The notes below the pieces were generated by a model. That model was not told the DNA's origin, searched no databases, and saw only the letters and a program-made list of their open reading frames with translations. Positions 6,716 to 14,764 of a stretch of 19,070 bases of DNA are shown here, in pieces. Source of the stretch: an uncultured Erysipelotrichaceae bacterium (lineage in GTDB: Bacteria > Bacillota_I > Bacilli_A > Erysipelotrichales > Coprobacillaceae); NCBI GenBank assembly GCA_900550005.1, contig URQL01000011.1:1-19070 (forward strand). Reading direction: 5' to 3'. A program made the position numbers and the translations under genes. The stretch's first letter is position 1. Each line of letters starts with the position of its first letter.

Positions 6716-8494
6716 TTATTTTCTTAATATATTTTCCATTGAAAGTTTTGCTATTGATCTCCATGAAATAGCTATAGGTAAAATTATCGCTATTAAATCA
6801 ATAACTAAAACGTAAATACAATAATCAAAAATAAATTTAACTCCTGATAATGCTAATAATTGTCTTAAAATAAACAAACAAGGTATACCTAAAACAATAA
6901 TAATAAGACTACCTATACCAAATAAATACAACAAACGCATTATTTCTAGCTTGAATAAATGTCTATTTTGTAAACCATTAGCTTTAAACACACCCATTTC
7001 ATACATTCGATTATTCATTTCTAATAATTGTGACATACATACACTAATTATTATAATAATTGTTAAAATAAAGACCCCTGCATTGATGAAAAAAGTAATA
7101 TTTTTTTGTATTTGTAATAAACCATCAAGATTTGTATATTCATTATAAATATTTAAATTCGGATTAATATTTTTAATTTTATCCATAACAAATTCAATAT
7201 TCTTTGCTTCGTTTACAACTACAACATATTTATTCGTTTCTAACTGTTCTAGATTATCTAAAAACGAAATAGGTAAGTAAACAACTTGTCTAATTGTTTT
7301 TCCATAAATATCCACAATATTGTTATCTAGAATGCCACTAATTTCATAAGTATAATCTTTATCTTTCATACTAAAATGAATATCTTTACCAACATAATTC
7401 CTATAATAATAACTTAAATACACTTGATTAGTTTTTAAATCACTAATTTTATTAAAGCGAATAAGGTCATTAGGATAATAAAAATGGAATATTACATCTT
7501 CAAACTTTGTTTCTTCTATATGATCTGGCTTTATTTCATAATAAGGTTTAAGTTCTACTACATCACTCATATTAGCGATATAATCTCTATCTTCTTTCAT
7601 ATCCAAATTTGTAATGCTTATTTCATTAGGAACTAGTTGTTTTAGTTTTGTCATATATGAATTTAAAATTGTGTTGTTCATAGAAAGAACCATAGCATTG
7701 ATAAAAATGATAAAGAAACTTACAATCATGATTTTTTTTATTGATTGAACATAAGTGTTCTTTTTATAAAATAATACTTTTTTATAAAAATTATTATTTA
7801 ATTTTCTCTTATCAAAAGTCTTTATTGCGGGTACTGCCTCATTGTGTAAATCTTCAGTTTTAATTTTACCATTATCAATAGAATAAATATGTTCATTTAA
7901 GTTTAAAAAGCAAGCATCATGACTAGCTACTATAACTGTTTTTCCATATTTCTTTGATAATTCCACTAATATTGATGCAATAATTTGCTTATTCTTTTTG
8001 TCTAAAGAACTAGTAGGTTCATCAGCAATAATTACATTCGTTTTTTTAGATAACGCACAAGCAATTGCCAATCTTTGTTTTTCTCCTCCAGATAATTTAG
8101 AAACATTATGATCTAATTCAATATCCAAATTAACAATTTTTAAAATTTCTATAGCCTCTTGCATAGAAAGATCATAGCCACTAATCATGCTATAAATATT
8201 TAAATTTTGATAAACTGTTAAATCATCGTGTAAATTTTTATCTTGAAAAATATATGCAATTTCATTTTTACGTAACCATTCTCTTTCGGTATTACTTGAA
8301 ATAAGATTTCCATTATAATAATATTCACAAAAAACTTTATTACTAAGTAATCCTAATTGATATAATAAACTGGTTTTTCCACAACCACTAGGTCCAGATA
8401 TTACATAAAATTGTCCATCTTGAAAAGAAAGTCTATCTTGTTTAAGTAAAGTTATATGATTATATTCAATAAATATATTTTTTAATGTAATCAT
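6716..8494 (-). CDS. ABC transporter, fused ATPase and MacB/FtsX-like permease (second subunit)
   Basis: A 592-aa protein with an N-terminal ATPase (about 1-225): Walker A GPSGCGKT (34-41), Q-loop Q84, signature LSGGEKQR (134-141), Walker B VIIADEP (154-160) and H-loop SHD. A first membrane helix (about 255-275), a large non-cytoplasmic domain and three C-terminal helices (about 470-580) give the MacB/FtsX type-VII plan. Such pumps use ATP-driven motion to expel peptides or antibiotics, or serve immunity, rather than forming a classical channel. Its ATG overlaps the stop of the preceding ABC gene by four bases, so the two are probably made in equal amounts as a heterodimer. Export of, or self-protection against, the two secreted proteins upstream is inferred from context only. 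Confidence 0.9.
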   Translation of the reverse strand: MITLKNIFIEYNHITLLKQDRLSFQDGQFYVISGPSGCGKTSLLYQLGLLSNKVFCEYYYNGNLISSNTEREWLRKNEIAYIFQDKNLHDDLTVYQNLNIYSMISGYDLSMQEAIEILKIVNLDIELDHNVSKLSGGEKQRLAIACALSKKTNVIIADEPTSSLDKKNKQIIASILVELSKKYGKTVIVASHDACFLNLNEHIYSIDNGKIKTEDLHNEAVPAIKTFDKRKLNNNFYKKVLFYKKNTYVQSIKKIMIVSFFIIFINAMVLSMNNTILNSYMTKLKQLVPNEISITNLDMKEDRDYIANMSDVVELKPYYEIKPDHIEETKFEDVIFHFYYPNDLIRFNKISDLKTNQVYLSYYYRNYVGKDIHFSMKDKDYTYEISGILDNNIVDIYGKTIRQVVYLPISFLDNLEQLETNKYVVVVNEAKNIEFVMDKIKNINPNLNIYNEYTNLDGLLQIQKNITFFINAGVFILTIIIIISVCMSQLLEMNNRMYEMGVFKANGLQNRHLFKLEIMRLLYLFGIGSLIIIVLGIPCLFILRQLLALSGVKFIFDYCIYVLVIDLIAIILPIAISWRSIAKLSMENILRK

Positions 8495-10590
8495 TTTGAA
8501 TAACGATTTATTCCCATAAATATTAAAACAAAAAGACTTTGCGTAACTAACATAACCACATAATAGCTATCAAATTGAATATTAAAATTCAAATAGCGAT
8601 TAATTATTACACTAAACAAGATTGCAAAAGGTATGATAAGTACAGCAATAAACATATTATCTATTTTTTGTACCTTATGAATATTTTTTAATTCAAAACC
8701 TATATGATATAGAAAATCATAATATTTATTATTTCTTCTTTTTTTAAAATAGCCAATAATAAAACTTGTAATTGCTACTACTACAATAATAGCTGCACTA
8801 AATCCATAAAAAATCATTTTTTGTTGTTCAACCATATCTTGCGTTATTTGACCATTCGCTTTAAATCCTCGAATATAAAATGATTCATTTATCTTTTGTA
8901 AATTACTTCTTACCTCATCTACATATTCTAAATCATCCACTACAATAATGTACGCACTTGGATTCCATGCTGTTTCCATTAATTCATAAGGCCAAAATTG
9001 TTTGATTTCAGCAATCTCAGTTTCCTTTTTAGCTCTTTCTTCAATCCAATCTTTATTTTCTTCATTTGCATTATCAATGATACTTTGAATTATATCATAA
9101 TCTAAATAAATATTAGGTGTAGGATTAATGGTATAAGAGTTCATAGTTGTTTCTTTTAAAATTCCCTTAATAGGTAATTCTAGTTTATCTAAAACACTAA
9201 ACATACCTCTAACTAATACAGATGGATTATCATTACTATCATAAGCTACACCAGCAACACTAGCGACTGGAATTGTCATATAAAAACTAAGAGTTTGATG
9301 ATTTAATTCTGTAATTCCAAGTTTTTGTGCTAAATAAGACGTAATATAAAATCCTTCTTCAACGCTATCATCATAATACTCACATCTTTCTTTAATTCGA
9401 TGATGTGGATAAACAGAATCCACTTCTAAATATGTCATAAGTAAATCTTCATCATAACTTTGACTAATAACTTCTTTATCGTTTTCTAACAAAGTAATCA
9501 TTTTGTACTTTTCTTCATTTAATATATTTGGTCTTTCTTTTCCCTCAACAAAATAATCTACTTGTAATTGTAAATACTGATTTGGATATACATGAGCTAC
9601 ATGATCAACGTTTTGAATTTGTGTTACCATTTCTTTAGGTATGCTTAGAAAAAAATCACTATCATAATCAGCAAAATTAGCTACTTTCTCTGTATAATTG
9701 ACTAAAAACAATTCATTATCATAAACCCCCTCTAATAAATCTTTTTGAATAGGAACAAGTTGATGTCCAAATGTTGAAAATATACTTGATAATCCTATGA
9801 CAAAAGACAAAATAATAATCAAAATAGTATTTAAAATTGGACTATGTGAAAATAAATTCATCCCTTCCTTAAAAATTAGCTTATTCTTTATACAATTATC
9901 ATTAATTGTAAATTCATTTATTTCATTTGAACTTTGCGTTTTACAAACTTCTTTAATCTCTTGATCTTCTATTATATAAGCATGCGCATTTTTAAACCAC
10001 TTATCATCATGCATAGAAACAATAACCATTTTACCTTTACTTGCTATTTTTTCTATCATTGATACGACAATAGTTGAATTCTCTACATCTAACGAACTCG
10101 TTGGTTCATCAAAAATATATAAATTCGCATCAATCATACAAGCACACACAACAGAAAATCTTTGCAATTCACCATTAGACAAATTAGCTAAAGGTTTATC
10201 TATTTTATTAATATCTATTCCTACTTCTGTAAGTAATTGTTTAAATATAGCTACATCTAAAATTTGATCTCTTGCTTCTAACAATAAACAAGCATTTTCT
10301 TTTAATGTATATTTCTTTATAAACATTTCGTCTTGTCGAATATAGAGGATATGTTGTCTTTTTAACGTAGTACTTTCTTCTACTGTTAAATCATTTATTT
10401 TAAATGTATCAAAATAATATTCTCCACTTTGCATAGGAATTTCTAATGATAATATTCCTAAAAGAGTTGATTTTCCTGTACCACTTTCACCATATATAAC
10501 CGTAACTTCATTATTATTAATATTTACATTGGACTCTAAAAATAAATCTCGGCTACCAATATTATAAGAAACTTTTTTTAAAGCAATCAT
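8491..10590 (-). CDS. ABC transporter, fused ATPase and large permease (first subunit)
   Basis: A 699-aa protein. The ATPase (about 1-220) has Walker A GESGTGKS (34-41), a signature written LSNGELQR (137-144) in place of LSGGQ, Walker B LYIFDEP (157-163) and H-loop MHD. After a membrane helix (about 250-275) comes an external domain of about 320 residues rich in Asp/Glu and Tyr, then three C-terminal helices. The topology is MacB-like. The size and position after secreted peptides recall the large membrane protein of lactococcin 972-type bacteriocin loci, although there the ATPase is usually a separate protein. Start taken at ATG 10590 after AGGTG; a GTG at 10599 is part of the ribosome site. 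The LSNGE variation suggests the two ATPase sites of the pair may not be equivalent. Confidence 0.88.
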   Translation of the reverse strand: MIALKKVSYNIGSRDLFLESNVNINNNEVTVIYGESGTGKSTLLGILSLEIPMQSGEYYFDTFKINDLTVEESTTLKRQHILYIRQDEMFIKKYTLKENACLLLEARDQILDVAIFKQLLTEVGIDINKIDKPLANLSNGELQRFSVVCACMIDANLYIFDEPTSSLDVENSTIVVSMIEKIASKGKMVIVSMHDDKWFKNAHAYIIEDQEIKEVCKTQSSNEINEFTINDNCIKNKLIFKEGMNLFSHSPILNTILIIILSFVIGLSSIFSTFGHQLVPIQKDLLEGVYDNELFLVNYTEKVANFADYDSDFFLSIPKEMVTQIQNVDHVAHVYPNQYLQLQVDYFVEGKERPNILNEEKYKMITLLENDKEVISQSYDEDLLMTYLEVDSVYPHHRIKERCEYYDDSVEEGFYITSYLAQKLGITELNHQTLSFYMTIPVASVAGVAYDSNDNPSVLVRGMFSVLDKLELPIKGILKETTMNSYTINPTPNIYLDYDIIQSIIDNANEENKDWIEERAKKETEIAEIKQFWPYELMETAWNPSAYIIVVDDLEYVDEVRSNLQKINESFYIRGFKANGQITQDMVEQQKMIFYGFSAAIIVVVAITSFIIGYFKKRRNNKYYDFLYHIGFELKNIHKVQKIDNMFIAVLIIPFAILFSVIINRYLNFNIQFDSYYVVMLVTQSLFVLIFMGINRYSK

Positions 10591-10617
10591 ATTTATCACC
10601 TGCTTCTATAAATAATT

Positions 10618-10643
10618 GGAAGTATACCTTAAAGTATACTTCC
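10618..10643 (-). terminator. Hairpin between peptide genes and ABC genes
   Basis: Perfect 10-bp inverted repeat GGAAGTATAC/GTATACTTCC with a 6-base loop (10618-10627 and 10634-10643). On the minus strand it is followed only by AAUUAUUUAUAG, a poor U-tract. It therefore looks like a leaky terminator or an mRNA-stabilising hairpin that keeps peptide expression above transporter expression. Confidence 0.6.
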
Positions 10644-10671
10644 CTATTTCAAACTGATCTGTTTTAATTTA

Positions 10672-11034
10672 TTAAGGGTATGCATGTGTAGTTGTAAGAG
10701 TAAAATTCCATGTAGTTGATCCATTCATCCATAACAATTTATTATTCGTCTTATAAATATCATAATTATTATAATGATATCTAGTAGGCGAAGATTGTAA
10801 AGAAAAACTATAGCCTAGTGATGTACCTTTTTTGTAATAAAAACTTTGTAAACTAGTTCCTGAATTAGATATTTCAGCTGTGGTTACCATACTACAATAA
10901 TTTCCAGTTCCCCCACCATGTGTATATGAAGCACTTTCAACTGTAGATGTATAAGCACATACGGTTAAATAAGTCACTAAACATACAACAAAAGGTATTG
11001 AAACTAACAATAATGACTTAAACATTTTCTTCAT
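10672..11034 (-). CDS. Secreted aromatic-rich protein, paralogue of the preceding gene
   Basis: 120 aa, no family recognised. An N-terminal signal peptide (MKKMFK, then a long hydrophobic core to about residue 27) is cleaved probably after VCA or ESA. The mature part is short, rich in Tyr, Thr and Ser, and holds one Cys (C47). It is homologous to the 137-aa neighbour: GTG then GYS at identical spacing (32 residues), T(R/K)Y, YN, YD(I/L)Y, and a final Trp exactly 12 residues from the C terminus in the pattern W-(N/D)-x5-T-x-H-x-Y-x. Its SD overlaps the stop codon of that neighbour, so the two are translationally linked. The twin ABC genes downstream suggest a bacteriocin-like or signalling protein. 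Lactococcin 972-like relatives are possible but unproven. Confidence 0.8.
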   Translation of the reverse strand: MKKMFKSLLLVSIPFVVCLVTYLTVCAYTSTVESASYTHGGGTGNYCSMVTTAEISNSGTSLQSFYYKKGTSLGYSFSLQSSPTRYHYNNYDIYKTNNKLLWMNGSTTWNFTLTTTHAYP

Positions 11035-11041
11035 AATTCAC

Positions 11042-11455
11042 CTATTGATAAAAATGTTGCGTTTGCACATTTAAATCCCATCCATTTATTGGACCACCAA
11101 ATGCGTATTTTAGCGTTCCAGATGTTATATATAAATCATAATGTTTTGCATTATAAATATACTTTGTAGCATGACTCATATTTTCTAATGAATATCCAAA
11201 TGTAATATTTTTGAATTGTTCATAATTTACTATTTCAGTTTTATTAGTATATACATCACATGTAGTTTTCATATAAAACCATTGTCCTGTACCAGCTCTA
11301 AACGTATTACTTTGCTCTGTTTCTCTAATTGGACCAACAGCATACGGATTAATACTATCATTAGCACTTACAGTACTTACTAACCCTATACAACACATAC
11401 AACCGATTAATAAAACCCATATTTTTTTAATCATAATTTTCACTTCTATTTTCAT
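11042..11455 (-). CDS. Secreted aromatic-rich protein, first gene of the peptide/ABC cassette
   Basis: 137 aa, no family recognised. A signal peptide with a basic start and hydrophobic core (residues 12-28) ends at VSA, predicting cleavage after A31 and a mature protein of 106 residues with one Cys (C66) and many aromatic residues. From GTG (55-57) to the end it aligns with the 120-aa paralogue without gaps up to the T(K/R)Y motif. The ATG at 11455 has GGAGGG five bases upstream. A second ATG at 11434 (MIKKIW) would give a shorter leader with a weaker site. Two different paralogues made in equal measure suggest a two-component secreted factor. Function is inferred from context only. Confidence 0.8.
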   Translation of the reverse strand: MKIEVKIMIKKIWVLLIGCMCCIGLVSTVSANDSINPYAVGPIRETEQSNTFRAGTGQWFYMKTTCDVYTNKTEIVNYEQFKNITFGYSLENMSHATKYIYNAKHYDLYITSGTLKYAFGGPINGWDLNVQTQHFYQ

Positions 11456-11903
11456 AGAAGCCCTCCATTTAATAAAATAATAACGAGATATTAATTTTTA
11501 AATACTGACTTAAATTTAATATTATTTATCTATGTAGGAAGTTCCTCTCTTTACATTTTACGAAAAATTCGAAATATTGAAATTTTCCTATATAACATAA
11601 CTCCTGTTTTTATTATCCTATGGTTATTTTTTATTACCCTCTAAATTAGTCTATTATGTCATTAGTATTCATATGAACAAGTCAATCTTTTAAAACTCAA
11701 AAATCTCAAACAAAGTTTTAAATACAATTAAATTACCATTTTATTCTACCTCCCTTTTCTACTTTGATTTAACTTCCAACCTCATATTAATATATTCTAA
11801 TCAATCTGTCGATTTTTTTTTCAATTTTAGAAACTTTTATTATTTTGTGTTATTTTAAATTAAACTATGTTATACTAATAAAGTAAACTTAATAAATAAA
11901 TGT
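11456..11903 (-). promoter_or_regulatory. Long AT-rich control region upstream of the cassette
   Basis: About 450 bases with no convincing protein gene. It holds a perfect palindrome TTCATATGAA (11668-11677), a smaller palindrome AGGAA-G-TTCCT (11536-11546) and several TTGA/TATAAT-like elements, none with good spacing. The best promoter candidate is minus-strand TTGTTC, 16 bases, CATAAT, overlapping the palindrome. A strong ribosome site GGGAGG (11749-11754) precedes ATG 11739, but the frame closes after three codons. AGGAG precedes a 15-codon frame at 11551-11598. The length suggests a regulated leader or a decayed gene. Confidence 0.45.
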
Positions 11904-11928
11904 AAAAAAACTTGGATGTAGAGATAAC
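11904..11928 (+). repeat. Direct repeat copy 2 flanking the cassette
   Basis: Identical over 25 bases and in the same orientation to 6663-6687. Here it is the distal half of the terminator after the 77-aa membrane-protein gene. Confidence 0.8.
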
Positions 11929-11941
11929 TACTCCAAGTTAT
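11904..11941 (-). terminator. Terminator of the mnmE operon
   Basis: Minus-strand stem AACTTGGAGTAG pairs with CTACATCCAAGTT (one bulged A) around TTATCT, then seven U. The stem begins inside the stop codon of the 77-aa gene. Because T-rich sequence also follows on the plus strand (11940-11947), it may stop transcription from both sides. Confidence 0.85.
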
Positions 11942-12171
11942 TTTTTATTACTCATAAAATGACATAAAACCTGTAATATACAATATTCACTAATACAAGA
12001 TATAGATAATATCATACCTATAGTACAAAGAAGTTGTAATGTTGGATCACCTGTGTTTAAAGCAATTAGAATAATTGTAATAATTAATGAAATAAGTCCT
12101 ATTCGTAAAGATATTTTGGACCATTTTAAATAACGATTAGCTATTTGTTGATTAATTTCTTTATTATTCAT
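11938..12171 (-). CDS. Small two-helix membrane protein, function unknown
   Basis: 77 aa, not recognised. It has a charged N terminus (MNNKEINQQ...), two predicted membrane helices (about residues 22-40 and 46-68) and a short basic tail (MSNKK). It starts inside the end of the Nudix gene (8-base overlap), so it is translated with it, and it ends in the operon terminator. Nothing in the sequence indicates a function. The overlap with a firm gene and the clean two-helix pattern argue that it is real. Confidence 0.7.
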   Translation of the reverse strand: MNNKEINQQIANRYLKWSKISLRIGLISLIITIILIALNTGDPTLQLLCTIGMILSISCISEYCILQVLCHFMSNKK

Positions 12172-12580
12172 GATAATTCCTCCAATATTTAAACAAAACA
12201 GGAGTAATAAGTGGATAAGTTAAATTAGATGGTAATTCATCAAAAAATTCAACTTTTTCCATTTCACTTTCGGGAAGTGCTCCTAATTTTTTTATATTTG
12301 CTTCAAAAACCATTCCATTACCTCTTATACCTGTATCTTCATTACCATACCAATAATCACATACTGGTACAATATCAAAATCTATCGCTCCTGATTCTTC
12401 AAAAAGTTCTCGCTTTGCTCCTTCTAAAGGTGTTTCACCTTGTTCAATTTTACCACCTTGCGTTTCATAGGTATCTCTTAGTTTATGTTTTGATAACATA
12501 ATTTTACCTTGGTAAAATGAAAGGATAACTGTATATTTATATTCTTTTAAAGTTCCTACTGGATAAGTTAAACATTTCAT
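12164..12580 (-). CDS. Nudix hydrolase (YtkD-like)
   Basis: 138-aa Nudix protein. The Nudix box is complete: GKIEQGE, seven residues, then RELFEESGA, matching G-x5-E-x7-R-E-U-x-E-E-x-G-U with the metal-binding glutamates. These enzymes hydrolyse nucleoside diphosphates linked to another group. The KHKLRDTYETQGG segment before the box resembles Bacillus YtkD, a nucleotide-pool cleaning (8-oxo-dGTP type) enzyme, but substrate cannot be read from sequence. Its GGAGG ribosome site overlaps the stop codon of the preceding membrane-protein gene, so it belongs to the mnmE operon. Confidence 0.9.
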   Translation of the reverse strand: MKCLTYPVGTLKEYKYTVILSFYQGKIMLSKHKLRDTYETQGGKIEQGETPLEGAKRELFEESGAIDFDIVPVCDYWYGNEDTGIRGNGMVFEANIKKLGALPESEMEKVEFFDELPSNLTYPLITPVLFKYWRNYHE

Positions 12581-12591
12581 ATAAATTCCTC

Positions 12592-13410
12592 CTAGAATAA
12601 TGTAAAAAGAATTAAGCTAAGCGAAGCAATGGCAACTGCTGGGCCATCTACATGGGTATCTAAATCGGTATTAAAATAATTTGTAAAAGCAATAAAAATG
12701 ACCTGCGATAAAATTGAAAAAATCATACTTATTAAATAACTATTCGTTGCCATCATAGCATAACCAGCAACTAAAGTAATGTGATGTGTGGCTGGAAATT
12801 CAGGATTTGAAAAGGCAAAAATCAACGTAACAGCACTAATAGAAAAACCTAAACTAGCTATTTTTGTAGTACCTACAAAATAGGCAGCAACTAACCCTAC
12901 TGCTGCGGCAAAGATAAATTGAAACATCCAAAAAGATAAATAACGACGACTAAATAATGGATGTTCTAAATGATGAATATATTTTTTAGTACCAAATAGA
13001 AAACGGATCAAAATATTTACCATTGTAACCACTAAAGCCCCTATATCTAAAGGCAAGTTGAAATAAACAAATACTCTATAAAATAAATAACCAACGATGC
13101 CAAATAAACCACCAATTAGTAATACCCAAGGATCTCCTGTAAAATAAAGAGTTCGATTCCCATCAGCACCATTCATAGGATGATGTCGAACATTTGCTGC
13201 AAATGCCATAGCTGCAGTTGCACCATTAAAACAAATACAAGGCATAAATAAAAAATTTAAAACCTGATCATTAATAAGTGAAATATCCACTTGTAAACTA
13301 CTAAGTAAAATGGTAAAAATACCTACTATTCCTGTTACAACAAAAGAAGCAGTTCCCCCAATCATCGCTCCTAATATACCTGATAAAAATGCAAATACAA
13401 TTAGATTCAT
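12592..13410 (-). CDS. Multi-pass membrane protein of unknown function
   Basis: 272 aa with about 7-8 predicted membrane helices and little soluble sequence. Polar or charged positions embedded in otherwise hydrophobic surroundings include FNGATAAMAF, ANVRHHPMNGADGNR, FSNPEFPATHH and TDLDTHVDGPAVAI. These may line a transport path or an active site, but I recognise no named family. Its ATG directly abuts the mnmE stop codon (TAG ATG), with AGGA inside the end of mnmE as ribosome site, so the two are strictly co-translated. No functional link with tRNA modification is evident; the position could simply be shared transcription. Confidence 0.85.
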   Translation of the reverse strand: MNLIVFAFLSGILGAMIGGTASFVVTGIVGIFTILLSSLQVDISLINDQVLNFLFMPCICFNGATAAMAFAANVRHHPMNGADGNRTLYFTGDPWVLLIGGLFGIVGYLFYRVFVYFNLPLDIGALVVTMVNILIRFLFGTKKYIHHLEHPLFSRRYLSFWMFQFIFAAAVGLVAAYFVGTTKIASLGFSISAVTLIFAFSNPEFPATHHITLVAGYAMMATNSYLISMIFSILSQVIFIAFTNYFNTDLDTHVDGPAVAIASLSLILFTLF

Positions 13411-14745
13411 CTATTTTCCTATACAAAATCGACTAAAAAGTTCATCTAATAAATCTTCTTTTGCTTCCTCTCCCAAAATATCTTTTAAATCTTTCCATGC
13501 GTCATACAAATCTAAAACAATTAAATCAGTAGGTATATCTTGTTTCATTGCTTCAATTGCTTTAATTACACTTAAACGTGCTTGTTCTAAAAGGGTAATA
13601 TGACGTATATTTGAAATCATAACTTCTTGATTTTGTTCAAGCTGTCCTAAATTAAACATTTCTTTAATTTTATCTTCTAGTTGTTCTATTTTTTGATCTT
13701 TAGCACTAATATGAACGCCCTCTAAATCTACTACAACACCTTGATCTTCTTTATTTAAAATCACAATACGATTCATTTTTTGTGTCATCTCTAATAATTC
13801 TTGATCTTCTTTTGTTAGAGGGTGACTACCATCTAATACAAGTAAAACAAGATCTGCATTATTTAAAACGGATTTTGATTTCTCTACCCCTATTTTTTCT
13901 ACAACATCATCTGTTTTACGAATTCCTGCTGTATCGATCATATTCAAAACGATACCACCAAGACGGATACTTCCTTCTACAATATCTCGTGTTGTTCCAG
14001 CAATATCCGTAACTATTGCTTTATCTTCTTCTAATAAAGCATTAAGTAAACTTGATTTTCCGACGTTTGGTTTTCCAATAATTGCTGTTGAAATTCCTTC
14101 ACGAATAATTTTTCCACTACGAGCATTTTCTAAAATTTTATCTATTTTATTAATAAAATTTTCACTTAATGGAAGTAAAGTTTTCGCTGTTAATTCTTCT
14201 ACTGCGTCATACTCAGGGTAATCAATATTCACTTCAATTTGTGTAATGATTTTAATTAAATCTTCTTTTAAATCTTTAATTAATAAAGATACTCTACCTT
14301 GAATTCCTTTTAAAGCAAGTGCACTAGATACTTTTGTTTTAGAACTTATTAAATCGGCAATCGATTCTGCTTGAGCTAAATCAATACGTCCATTTAAAAA
14401 TGCGCGTTCACTAAATTCACCATGATTAGCCATTCTTGCTCCATACTTAATACAAGTTTCTAATACACGATTCGTAATATAAATTCCTCCATGGCAATTG
14501 ATTTCTACCATATTTTCTCCTGTAAAAGTATGTTTTCCTTTATAAACATTAACAAGTACTTCATCTACAATTTCTTCACCATCTCGAATATAGCCATAAT
14601 GAATAGTATGAGTTGGTACTTTTGTTAAATCTTTTTTGAATATTTTTTTCATGACATCAAAGACATGTGGACCACTAAGTCTAACGATTGAGATTGCTGC
14701 TTCATTTCTTCCTGTAGCAATAGCAGCAATTGTATCTTCTAACAT
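13411..14745 (-). CDS. mnmE: tRNA uridine-5-carboxymethylaminomethyl(34) synthesis GTPase MnmE
   Basis: With MnmG, this protein modifies the wobble uridine (position 34) of several tRNAs, using GTP, folate and FAD. The 444 aa contain the N-terminal folate-binding domain (LEDTIAAIAT...), the helical domain, and an inserted G domain with G1 GKPNVGKS (224-231), G2 TTRD (251-254), G3 DTAG (271-274) and G4 NKED (331-334). The C-terminal FCIGK has the conserved Cys. A minus-strand TATAAT (14765-14770) about 20 bases upstream of the ATG, and AGAGGTGA as ribosome site, indicate its own promoter and a very short leader. mnmG, the usual neighbour, does not follow; an unknown membrane protein does. Confidence 0.97.
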   Translation of the reverse strand: MLEDTIAAIATGRNEAAISIVRLSGPHVFDVMKKIFKKDLTKVPTHTIHYGYIRDGEEIVDEVLVNVYKGKHTFTGENMVEINCHGGIYITNRVLETCIKYGARMANHGEFSERAFLNGRIDLAQAESIADLISSKTKVSSALALKGIQGRVSLLIKDLKEDLIKIITQIEVNIDYPEYDAVEELTAKTLLPLSENFINKIDKILENARSGKIIREGISTAIIGKPNVGKSSLLNALLEEDKAIVTDIAGTTRDIVEGSIRLGGIVLNMIDTAGIRKTDDVVEKIGVEKSKSVLNNADLVLLVLDGSHPLTKEDQELLEMTQKMNRIVILNKEDQGVVVDLEGVHISAKDQKIEQLEDKIKEMFNLGQLEQNQEVMISNIRHITLLEQARLSVIKAIEAMKQDIPTDLIVLDLYDAWKDLKDILGEEAKEDLLDELFSRFCIGK

Positions 14746-14764
14746 AAAATCACCTCTAAAACGT

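Noticed and set aside
10672..11455. Firm assignment of the two secreted proteins to the lactococcin 972 family
   Set aside because: Only the general layout (signal peptide, short aromatic-rich mature part, ABC neighbours) agrees; the GTW...SNY..H pattern of that family is not clearly there.
6716..11455. Cassette as an insertion sequence or conjugative element
   Set aside because: No transposase, integrase, terminal inverted repeats or target-site duplication is visible; only the direct repeats of terminator sequence support mobility.
11551..11598. 15-codon frame MLYRKISIFRIFRKM as a real leader peptide
   Set aside because: The AGGAG is only two bases from its ATG, and short frames arise easily in such AT-rich DNA; kept only as part of the control-region finding.
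12229..12501. 90-codon plus-strand frame rich in Leu and His
   Set aside because: It is the complement of the Nudix gene, whose Nudix box is certain; the composition is an artefact of antisense reading.
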